This document shows positions 40,970 to 49,013 of a stretch of DNA of 64,000 nucleotides, piece by piece. The first letter of the stretch is position 1; each line of letters starts with the position of its first letter. A model generated the notes under the pieces. It saw nothing but the letters and a program-made list of their open reading frames with translations. It was not told where the DNA came from and searched no databases. Origin of the DNA: Nitzschia sp. DOCU1. Its lineage: Eukaryota > Bacillariophyta > Bacillariophyceae > Bacillariales > Bacillariaceae. A program made the translations under genes and the position numbers. The DNA is taken from NCBI GenBank assembly GCA_951394045.1, contig OX595994.1:1612001-1676000 (forward strand), in the 5' to 3' direction.

Positions 40970-41809
40970 TTATCTAGCAATATCTTCTGTATATACTTTT
41001 TCCCAGCCTTGTTGTGTAATGAGATAGACATTAATGAATCCACCGCTATATGCATCACGAAAGGTCGCATGACGAATGGCCTTGATGCCCAACGCAATGG
41101 CTTGATCGACAGACAAGTCATGACGAAATTCGTTGTCCAATACACCCAAGGCAAAGGTACTCCCCGATCCGACGGCAAACATGTCCCCCTGTATACGCTT
41201 GCCCGTATTGTCCAAGTAAAAAATGCGGGGTTTGTCGCCATCGAATCCCATGATCATGGTACCCACAGATAAATCTTGATTTCGGCGTGCATAGAGTGTA
41301 TTGGAAAGAATTTTGGAAGCTCGTGTGACTGTCATGCGGGTTCCTTCCATTAATTCGTGCAATAGGGCTTGCGACTTGAGGTATCGGATCCAAATGGAAC
41401 AATCGGCAGCGCCACCAGCCATGGTTCCCAACACATGGGAATTGACCGGCAAGACTTTTTGTGTCGTTTTGGAACCTACAAAGCTACCCAAACTTGCCCT
41501 CGAGTCGACCGCGGCAATGATTCCACCTTGAAATGTAAACGACAAGGTGGTAGTTCCGTGAAAAAACTCCAGGGGAGGTACTGTGGATGATGCCTCGTCC
41601 AACATTGTCTCCAAATCTCCGCCTCGTATAGAGAACAAAATTGACGACTTGACCGCTTTGATGTAAGCAGCCATTATTGGTGCCTCTGTCACATGCACAT
41701 GTCCTCCTCCATCACGCAAACTTTGCGAGACCCCCAAAAGAAAGCTCGCGGCGAAAAGGAGCCATCCTTTGCGGGGTATTACTGCCAGTGGCCTTGGTCT
41801 AGCTTTCAT
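40970..41809 (-). CDS. PSMB5: 20S proteasome subunit beta type-5 (chymotrypsin-like)
   Basis: A 279-residue uninterrupted frame from an ATG. The propeptide ends at Gly85, and Thr86 of FFHGTTTLSF is the catalytic N-terminal Thr after autocleavage. The supporting residues are in place: Asp17 (Asp102 in AAVDSRAS), Lys33 (Lys118 in TTQKVLPV), the GTMAGGAADCSIW block, GSGSTFA and RDAYSGG. Role: chymotrypsin-like site of the inner beta ring. The propeptide, about 85 residues, is odd: residues 14-30 (KGWLLFAASFLLGVSQS) form a hydrophobic stretch resembling a signal sequence, which is not usual in a beta5 propeptide. The divergent adenylate kinase gene starts 351 bp away. Confidence 0.95.
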   Translation of the reverse strand: MKARPRPLAVIPRKGWLLFAASFLLGVSQSLRDGGGHVHVTEAPIMAAYIKAVKSSILFSIRGGDLETMLDEASSTVPPLEFFHGTTTLSFTFQGGIIAAVDSRASLGSFVGSKTTQKVLPVNSHVLGTMAGGAADCSIWIRYLKSQALLHELMEGTRMTVTRASKILSNTLYARRNQDLSVGTMIMGFDGDKPRIFYLDNTGKRIQGDMFAVGSGSTFALGVLDNEFRHDLSVDQAIALGIKAIRHATFRDAYSGGFINVYLITQQGWEKVYTEDIAR

Positions 41810-42160
41810 TAGTATTAGTATTGCTGTTTGAACAAGAGGACATCCTCATGGAAGAAGGGGTTGTGCACTTTTGCTATCCCATGGTCTCGCTGCCTCCTAT
41901 TTTTACGGAGTCGAGACGAAGCCAAATGCTCCGTTGAGTCTTATAGGTCGTTTTGGTCGAACGGACTGGCCGGGCGGCGCGTCGGCCAGCAGGCAGATCT
42001 ACCGTGATTGATTCGTGATTCGTTCCCCTTCCGACCTTTTCCTTCGTGTCCCACGCTTCCTCGACAATGACGACGGAAAGCACGAAACGACAAACGACGA
42101 GGGTTTTGCTAGAGCACTCGTTAGTATAGACCAAGACAGTTTCCTCTACAAGCATCATCA
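41810..42160. promoter_or_regulatory. Shared upstream region of the PSMB5 and adenylate kinase genes
   Basis: This 351-bp spacer separates two divergent housekeeping genes, so it probably holds both promoters. A minus-strand open frame (41874-42314) overlaps the adenylate kinase start and looks like chance. I recognise no motif. Confidence 0.45.
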
Positions 42161-42829
42161 ATGACGATATCCAGAAAGTTGGTGGTTTCCTTACTAGGTC
42201 CTCCAGGAAGTGGCAAAGGCTCGTATGGTCGTCATTTCGCCAAGGCCTTGCAATGTTCCTTGATTGGCATGAGTGACGTCTTGCGAGAAATTCATCCCTC
42301 CCTAGACTTGTCATCCGGTACCTTGGTGGACGATAATGTGGTCACTCAATCCTTGTCTGACTATTTGCAAAATCACCACAATGATACTACCACACAAGGC
42401 TTTGTATTGGATGGATATCCACGCACGATTCGACAATTAGAAACTGGCCTTGTAACTGTGGATGCCGCTATTCAATTAGCAGTTCCCGACGTTGTATGTG
42501 AAACCAAATTGCAGGGACGACGACTATGCCGGACATGTGGAGGCAACTTTAATGTTAATGGAGTCGATTGGCAAGGATGGGTCTTGCCTCCTACTTTGCC
42601 TCGAGAATGTTCCTTGCCTTGCGACTGGGTGACACGTCCCGATGATACTCCTAAAGTTGTTCATTCGCGTCTCCAATTATATCATCAACACATGGACCCC
42701 ATCATTCAATATTTTGAACAACATGATCAATTACTCAAGTTGACACCCTATCGAGGATTTGAGGATCTGACTGTCATGACGACTCAAGTCCAAACCTTTT
42801 TGAAAGAACGACGGTTGCATACTATTTGA
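42161..42829 (+). CDS. Adenylate kinase, zinc-LID type
   Basis: A 222-residue single-exon frame from an ATG. The P-loop LLGPPGSGKGSYG lies at residues 11-23, the family signature FVLDGYPRT at 81-89, and the LID with a four-Cys zinc site at Cys123, Cys126, Cys150 and Cys154 (CRTCGG and ECSLPCDW), followed by RPDDTPKVVHSRL. Reaction: ATP + AMP to 2 ADP, or a related nucleoside monophosphate kinase. No targeting peptide is visible, so it is probably cytosolic. The NMP-binding part (MSDVLREIH) is shorter and less typical than in AK2-type enzymes. Its stop codon is only 7 bp from that of the convergent gene. Confidence 0.93.
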   Translation: MTISRKLVVSLLGPPGSGKGSYGRHFAKALQCSLIGMSDVLREIHPSLDLSSGTLVDDNVVTQSLSDYLQNHHNDTTTQGFVLDGYPRTIRQLETGLVTVDAAIQLAVPDVVCETKLQGRRLCRTCGGNFNVNGVDWQGWVLPPTLPRECSLPCDWVTRPDDTPKVVHSRLQLYHQHMDPIIQYFEQHDQLLKLTPYRGFEDLTVMTTQVQTFLKERRLHTI

Positions 42830-42836
42830 CTAGGTA

Positions 42837-44478
42837 TTACAACTCCGGCCCAATACTCAGTGCCCCCATCGCCTTCAAGTATTGTACTAACGAACTGTTG
42901 TTTCCAAAACGTTTTTCGGCAATCCGCAACGGCGTTTCGCCGTATCCACCATGGGTCCTGGCATTAATTTCAGCACCCTGGGCTAATAAAAATTCGACCA
43001 CGTCGGTATTACCGCCCGCCACGCCTTGATGCAAGACTTGCCAACCATGTTCGTCGCGTTGAGTCAAGACTTGTGGACCATGTTCTTGAAGTTGTAATTC
43101 CAAATCGGCTAATTGACCCTTTTTGGCGGCAAGGTGGGCGTCTGGAGGAAGGAGGACTTCGGGCTGGAGCAGATCAAAGGATAGCGAGATTGTGAGCAAG
43201 GATCGCTTCTGGGTTGTTATTATATACTGGAAACGACAACAAATTACTTACTGGTTCCCATCCTGCGGGATGTTGTCGAAGCCAGTGTGCTTCTTCGGGA
43301 CTTTCTCGTTTGATATACGGAGGCAGCATACCATCAAAGGAAGCCGATTGCCCTCCGTGTCCCTTTTCGGTGCTTTCTCGGTACTGACGATCGACTTGGG
43401 CCTCGAGTTTGCGCTTTTGAGCTTTTTTGCTATCCGCACCTTTCAAATAAAAGTAACCATCATCATTCATGCCGAGAGGATGACCCGTGGGCTCGAAATG
43501 TATAAACATGGAAGCATAAAACCTTCCCTTGAGAGGGAAGGGATGGCCATGAATGCACGAGGCAGATTCAAACAGCAACATTTCTCCTGGATGCAAAGTG
43601 ATGTTGTGTGCTCGACCTTGGTGATCATAAATTTCCGTGGGCCAATCTTCATCCAAGTCTTGCGCCACGTTGAGAATGGCCGAGGCGACCAGGGGGAGTC
43701 GATCCACACTATTATTGAATCAAGAGAACACCACACGGATGAGAACCATAGTATTGCGTCAAAACTCAGCCATGGTTCCTTTTACTGCTACTTACTGTGG
43801 GAGCATAATGGCACCTTCGCTGTAAACGCGAACGCCATAGAGAGAACTCGGCTGCAGCTCCTCCTGCGTCCACTCTTCCATGACGGCACTCAAAGCCGCC
43901 CATATCTCGGTCTTGAGTCTCACACCGGATCCTCTCAAGCCAGAATCATCCACCGAGACGAGTCGACTCGGACTCTCCCAGGTATTCACATAGGAATTGC
44001 CGATTCCCCAGTTTTCTTCCTTTTGTATCAAATGATTAGTATCCCAGAATTTTTGGACTAGTTCCATCAAGTGCTCGGGTGCCCGGACCTTTTGAAATCC
44101 TGTTTCGGTCAAGTTTATCATGGATTGTGGTTGACGACGATTCATCAAGAGACGATCAAACTCAAACATGTCGCAATGTTGCGAGTCGTCCCCATTGGCG
44201 CGGCGACAGGCATTCAAGTGCCGAACGTACAAATCGCGGCGATTTCCAAGAGGTTGGAGAGGTTCGTCTTGTTGTTCGGCAGGCACGGGAAGGGATGGAT
44301 CTAGATTGTGTGGCAAGTCGACATAATTTGTAGATACGTGGTGATGGATAGGAAAGGAGACATCCACTCCATAGGTAAATTCTTCTTGTTCTGTGGTAGA
44401 CTCGGCAACACTCGCTTGCAGCGAGGCCCACAGTATTGTTATTGTCCACCAGAGTTGTTGCATAGTAGTGTATTTCAT
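42837..44478 (-). CDS. Secreted 2-oxoglutarate/Fe(II) dioxygenase fused to ankyrin repeats
   Basis: Exons 44478-43796, 43708-43252 and 43163-42837 join in frame to 488 residues. The first intron splits the His codon of the iron-binding HVD motif (residues 228-230, MLPHVDRLP). A signal peptide is likely at the N terminus (MQQLWWTITILWASLQASVA); the upstream frame to 44526 lacks an ATG. The oxygenase domain has LYGVRVYSEGAIMLPHVD, EDWPTEIYDHQG, HPGEMLLFESASCIHGHPFP and GRFYASMFIHF, with a distal His and an Arg in the expected places, as in prolyl 4-hydroxylases. The last exon adds about two ankyrin repeats (DEHGWQVLHQGVAGGNTDVV, GAEINARTHGGYGETPLRIA). The acceptor of intron 2 was chosen at 43164 because it keeps the frame and lies after a pyrimidine-rich tract. 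A lumenal protein hydroxylase is the likely role. Confidence 0.85.
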
Positions 44479-44975
44479 CTTGGAAAACAAGATTGTCGTG
44501 AAAGGTATAAGGTATCTTTTTTGCAATGCTAATAATGAGTTTAGTGTTGTGTGTTACAAGGATCTGCAATGAGGAACATCAACACTTTTTCTTGGGCTTC
44601 GGATTTGGGTTTCTCTGGATCGAAAAAAGACAGTATCGTTCTAAAGAAAAAGTGAGAGGGCTTCGCGATCGCGGGTCGCGAGTGTCGGTTCTTCTGCGAA
44701 GAGTAGTGTGGTATTTTACGGCAGTATCGTACGAGACACGTTCTAGATACGTGGTATCGTACGATTCGTCACTGCGGACGACGCAAGGACAAAGTGACGT
44801 ACTTCCCAAGCCATCATCGGTCGATCTGCCGCCGACATACAGCCACAACAACACCACCATGACAACCGACAAATGATTCATTCTCTTGCTGGCAGCCTAC
44901 TTCATCGATTGTGGCTCCTACATTTCGACTTGAATAGAAACTCAGAGGTTGAGGCGTGCTATTCCGAGTAGACAG
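44479..44975. promoter_or_regulatory. Divergent intergenic region with two TCGTACGA palindromes
   Basis: The spacer lies between the two 2OG-type genes. Perfect palindromes TCGTACGA occur at 44727-44734 and 44757-44764, 30 bp apart, each within GTATCGTACGA. A further palindrome, CGCGATCGCG, lies at 44664-44673. The arrangement suggests factor-binding sites serving one or both divergent promoters. That is inference. Confidence 0.4.
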
Positions 44976-46001
44976 ATGCGGCGACGACTATTGACGAGCA
45001 CCATGACTGCCATTTGGATGACCACCACGGTCGTCCAGATTGGAGCATTTTCACCCCATTGGCATGGTGGTCTCACTAATATGCGATATTCCAATGCGTT
45101 ACAAATGGCAAAACGAAAACCATCCATGTCTGAACGACGAAAGCAACGCCAAGCGAAACAACGAGGCGGCCCCAATCCTTTTGCCGACTTGCCCAAATCC
45201 AAGTTGGACGTTCAACAAATGCCCGCGTCGGCCGTGCTCGACACTCCCGAAAAAATATCGGATCCAACGCAAGCTGCCAACAAGGCAAAAGAGCTTTTAG
45301 AAAAGCAACGTGCTAGTGTGGAAATGTTGACCATGGTCAAGGAGAGAGTTCTAGCCTTGTCGGCGGACGAACTTTGGTCGTCGTTGTCAAGTCAAGGATA
45401 CTATGTAGTGGATGGCTTTATTGGGAATGAATCGATCATTGCACAAATGGAAAGTGAAGCTGAGAAAATGTACGCCGATGGAGTTTTGGAGGTGGATATG
45501 GGCAATTTGGGAAGTGGAGAATATACCGTATCCATCAAGGGAGGCCAAGAGCAATACGTTCAATGTCCCAGGACAGTAGAGTGGGTCGTATCGACTACCA
45601 AGCACATTCCCGAACTTGCCGATAAAATGTCTCTTGATTCCAGTGCGTGTATGGCCACCCTGAGAGTCTTTGATCGCAAAGCCTTTCAGGCTTCCGTGGC
45701 CCTGCTGACGGGGAGCGAGGATTTGCCCGACACAACCAAACCATTCGGAACGACGGTGACCGACAGTTTAGAGGACAAACGCAGATTATCGCTTCAGTAT
45801 TATCTCGTGCGAGAAGCGTGGGGCGAGGACTGTGGTGGAGGTCTTACTTTTGAAGCCGGTGACGATGTGAAGCCAACACGTGATCGGTTGGTAATTTGGA
45901 AGTCGGATAGTTCGTCGCTCCGAAAAGAAACGTGGAAAGGGAACGAAGACCTAACTCTTGGAAGCTGCATCGAGCTTCACTTGGTACAAAAGTCGGGGTA
46001 G
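44976..46001 (+). CDS. Plastid-targeted 2OG-Fe(II)-oxygenase-like protein
   Basis: A 341-residue frame. The ATG at 44976 gives a hydrophobic leader ending IGAFSP, a variant of the stramenopile plastid cleavage motif. An earlier TTG is not used. After a basic disordered stretch (KRKPSMSERRKQRQAKQRGG) comes GYYVVDGFIGNESIIAQMES, the opening of PHD/prolyl-4-hydroxylase-like folds. The end of the fold follows (LSLQYYLVREAWGEDCGGGL, DDVKPTRDRLVIWKSDSSSL). I do not see the HxD iron ligands where they should be (ACMATLRVFDR to FGTTVTD), so activity is uncertain and it may be a non-catalytic relative. Confidence 0.7.
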   Translation: MRRRLLTSTMTAIWMTTTVVQIGAFSPHWHGGLTNMRYSNALQMAKRKPSMSERRKQRQAKQRGGPNPFADLPKSKLDVQQMPASAVLDTPEKISDPTQAANKAKELLEKQRASVEMLTMVKERVLALSADELWSSLSSQGYYVVDGFIGNESIIAQMESEAEKMYADGVLEVDMGNLGSGEYTVSIKGGQEQYVQCPRTVEWVVSTTKHIPELADKMSLDSSACMATLRVFDRKAFQASVALLTGSEDLPDTTKPFGTTVTDSLEDKRRLSLQYYLVREAWGEDCGGGLTFEAGDDVKPTRDRLVIWKSDSSSLRKETWKGNEDLTLGSCIELHLVQKSG

Positions 46002-46100
46002 TCTTTCGTAGCAAAGAACTGTGCTTTGTACAAGTATATTTATTCTTCTACTTCTAAACGAATCGAATCGCCGCCGTAGAGTCAGTCAGTGCGAGCAAAC

Positions 46101-48317
46101 TCAAAAAATTACAGAGGTCGGCGATTCGGCATTCTCACCTGCGGATGGTGCGGCCTTGATGGGCGTGCTCGCGTTTGACTCCACAGGCTCTTCTGGTACG
46201 GGATCTGCTGGAATACTGTCTTCCGGAGTCGTCTTTTCCTCGACCGCAACCTCGGGCGCCATTTCTTCCTGCGGGGCCTCTTCGGATGCTGGAGCCTCAG
46301 ACGCTGCCCCAACCGACTCTTCTGGTACGGGATCTGTTGGAACACTGACTTCGGGAGTCTTTTCCTCAACTGCAACCTCGGGAGCCATTTCCTTCGGCGG
46401 GGCCTCTTCGGGTGCTGGGGCCTCAGATGCTGCCAGTTCCGTTCCGGGACCGTCTACCTTCGATTTTGCTGCATCCTGATTTTTGTAGCTATGGAGAAGC
46501 TCTTGCGAAGCGATGATGGATTGCCGATCTTGCTTCTTGTATTCCGAAAGTTTCAAGTCATTCTCGTTGACTGTGCCTTGGTGTGCTGCGTTTGCTTTTG
46601 CAGCTTCGAGCTCCTTCTCGCGTTGTTGCTTCTTGTATTCGGCAAGCTTCAAATCGTTCTCATTCACTGTTCCTTGATAGCTGGCGTGGGACTTGGCAGC
46701 CTCAAGCTCTTTTTCGCGCTGTTGTTTCTTGTACTCCGCGAGCTTCAGATCATTCTCGTTAACCGTTCCTTGATACACAGAATTTCGCTTTGCAGCCTCC
46801 ATCTCCTTTTCGCGCTGTTGTTTCTTGTATTCGGCAAGCTTCATATCATTCTCATTAACACCTCCTTGGTATCCAGCGTTTGACTTGACAGTCTCGAGCT
46901 CCTTCTCGCGCAGCTCCTTTTTGATTTGCGTCAGCTTCATATCATTCTCGTTCACCGTTCCTTGATACACAGAATTTCGCTGTGCGGCCTCCATCTCCTT
47001 TTCGCGCTGTTGTTTCTTGTATTCGGCAAGCTTCATATCATTCTCATTAACACCTCCTTGGTAGCCAGCGTTTGACTTGACGGTCTCGAGCTCCTTTTCA
47101 CGCTGCTGCTTCTTAATCTCGGCTAACTTGAGATCATTCTCACTGACTGTGCCTTGGTACACGGAATTTCGCTGTGCGGCTTCCATCTCCTTTTCGCGTT
47201 GTTGTTTCTTGTACTCGGCAAGCTTCATATCATTCTCATTAACACCTCCTTGGTAGCCAGCGTTCGACTTGACGGTCTCGAGCTCCTTTTCACGTTGCTG
47301 CTTCTTAATCTCAGCTAATTTGAGATCATTCTCGTTCACCGTTCCTTGATACACGGAATTTCGCTGTGCGGCCTCCATCTCCTTTTCTCGCTGTTGTTTC
47401 TTGTATTCGGCAAGCTTCATGTCGTTCTCGTTGACAGTGCCTTGGTACACGGAATTTCGCTTCGCAGCCTCCATCTCCTTTTCGCGCTGTTGTTTCTTGT
47501 ATTCAGCGAGCTTCATATCATTCTCATTGACACCTCCTTGGTATCCAGCGTTTGACTTCACCGTTTCCAGCTCCTTTTCACGCTGTTGCTTCTTAATTTC
47601 GGCTAACTTGCGATCATTTTCGTTGACAGTGCCTTGGTACACGGAATTTCGCTGTGCGGCTTCCATCTCCTTTTCGCGTTGCTCCTTTTTAATCTCGGCC
47701 AATTTCAAATCGTTCTCGTTGACCCCGCCCTTGTACACTGTATTACTCTGGGCGGCTTCTTTGGCTTTTTCTCGTTGCTGTTTCTTAATCTCGGCCAACT
47801 TGAGGTCAATTTCGTTTACCGAGCTTTGGTGAGATGCATGACTTTGGACGGCCTCTTTTTGCTTTTCGCGCTGTTCTTTCTTAATCTCAGCTAATTTGAG
47901 ATCATTTTCATTGACACTTCCGCGATAGTTACGCATCATTTCAGCATTCTGTAACTGGGATTTTCTCTGCTCTTCCTTAACAGCCTTATTCTTCAGATAC
48001 TGATTATCGAGCCCTTGTCCTTGCTTGCTCAGACTCGTTCGATTGTAGTTGGCGGCCTCCAATTCCTTTGCCTTTAGCGCCTTCTTCATTTCAGCTACCT
48101 TACGATCCGTCTCACTCAATCCACCAGCAAAAGAAGACCTCATTTGAATAGATACCTGCTCCTTTTCCCGCTGTTCTCTTCGGATGGCAGCTAAGCGAGT
48201 GTCGTTCTCGTTAATACTTCCACGATAACTCTGATTTCGTTCCGTGTCCGCTTTTTTCTTGGCCAATTCTGCTTGCTTCTGAGCCCGCTGCCGGGCTTGA
48301 AAGTCTGCCAGATTCAT
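46101..48317 (-). CDS. 738-residue protein of 32-residue charged repeats
   Basis: One long minus-strand frame. The ATG at 48317 (MNLADFQARQRAQKQAELAK) is my start. The frame stays open to 48359, and a TCTGGCAG acceptor-like site at about 48338 could mark an upstream exon. After a short N terminus there are about 16 units of 32 residues with consensus YQGTVNENDLKLAEIKKQQ followed by REKELEAAKSN, helical and highly charged, probably a long alpha-helical rod. The last 170 residues are Glu/Pro/Ala-rich with a roughly 40-residue duplication (MAPEVAVEEK, DPVPEE). No signal peptide is visible from the chosen start. Function is unknown; a structural or scaffolding role fits. It converges on the preceding gene, 99 bp apart. 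Confidence 0.8.
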   Translation of the reverse strand: MNLADFQARQRAQKQAELAKKKADTERNQSYRGSINENDTRLAAIRREQREKEQVSIQMRSSFAGGLSETDRKVAEMKKALKAKELEAANYNRTSLSKQGQGLDNQYLKNKAVKEEQRKSQLQNAEMMRNYRGSVNENDLKLAEIKKEQREKQKEAVQSHASHQSSVNEIDLKLAEIKKQQREKAKEAAQSNTVYKGGVNENDLKLAEIKKEQREKEMEAAQRNSVYQGTVNENDRKLAEIKKQQREKELETVKSNAGYQGGVNENDMKLAEYKKQQREKEMEAAKRNSVYQGTVNENDMKLAEYKKQQREKEMEAAQRNSVYQGTVNENDLKLAEIKKQQREKELETVKSNAGYQGGVNENDMKLAEYKKQQREKEMEAAQRNSVYQGTVSENDLKLAEIKKQQREKELETVKSNAGYQGGVNENDMKLAEYKKQQREKEMEAAQRNSVYQGTVNENDMKLTQIKKELREKELETVKSNAGYQGGVNENDMKLAEYKKQQREKEMEAAKRNSVYQGTVNENDLKLAEYKKQQREKELEAAKSHASYQGTVNENDLKLAEYKKQQREKELEAAKANAAHQGTVNENDLKLSEYKKQDRQSIIASQELLHSYKNQDAAKSKVDGPGTELAASEAPAPEEAPPKEMAPEVAVEEKTPEVSVPTDPVPEESVGAASEAPASEEAPQEEMAPEVAVEEKTTPEDSIPADPVPEEPVESNASTPIKAAPSAGENAESPTSVIF
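46502..47960 (-). repeat. Tandem 96-bp coding repeats with 192-bp higher-order pattern
   Basis: About fifteen units of exactly 96 bp. In the centre two unit types alternate: one encodes AGYQGGVNENDMKLAEYKKQ, the other SVYQGTVNENDLKLAEIKKQ. The repeating block there is therefore a 192-bp dimer amplified several times. Units near both ends have diverged and do not follow the alternation. Confidence 0.9.
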
Positions 48318-49013
48318 TGGCGCCGCATTGTTCTTTTCGACTGCCAGACAGAGCAACAAGAATGGGATGAGTAATCGTGTGAACAGCAGTTGGAACGCAT
48401 GTCAGGCACAACGATATCCCACCCATATTATTCAAAAGATCCAAAACAGTCACAAAGTACATTTAACAAAGACATACAGCAAAGATCACCAATTACTCAC
48501 ACATAGATTTGTCGAGGGGCATCTTTCTTTTGTCGAGTGTGCAGTATTTGTGAAATCAATAGATTATGAAACCGAGACGCTCAAGTCCTGAAGAAAGTGA
48601 ATAGTTCTCGTTGTCGTCGTTGGATGCCCATGGAGGATCGGACCCGAAGGTCTTCGGATCTTTCCCAAAAAGCCCTTTCCGATTTCGGTCGGAGACGTGC
48701 AGATGTCCGGCACGCCCGGCGCTCAATGTTTACCAAATGGAAATCGCCAGCGCGCACAACAGGCTGGCGCCAGTTTGCCACCCGTTGGGAAAAATTGTGA
48801 CTGCTTCGACCTAACAAACGTGCATGTACGTCCGTCGTGCGTGTGAATGCTTCCAGAACCACAAAAAAAGATTTCGATCCAAAAACGTCGTGAGTGAACG
48901 AGATGGAAGAAATCTTGTCTTTGATTCGAGCGAAGCAAAAAGGAAGAGTGGGGTCAACCTCTTGCATTTGGAAACGTCAAAGGCTCCCCGTTCCAACAGT
49001 AACACAACGAATT
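48318..49013. promoter_or_regulatory. Divergent intergenic region upstream of the UMP synthase gene
   Basis: The region lies between the repeat-protein and UMP synthase genes. A plus-strand frame in phase with UMP synthase runs from an ATG at 48903, so a 37-residue N-terminal extension is possible there. I prefer 49014 because the homology starts there. Nothing else is recognised. Confidence 0.4.

Noticed and set aside
46021..46479. Plus-strand frame opposite the Glu/Pro-rich end of the repeat protein
   Set aside because: A Ser/Thr/Gly-rich shadow of the repetitive minus-strand gene; no domain and no independent start signals.
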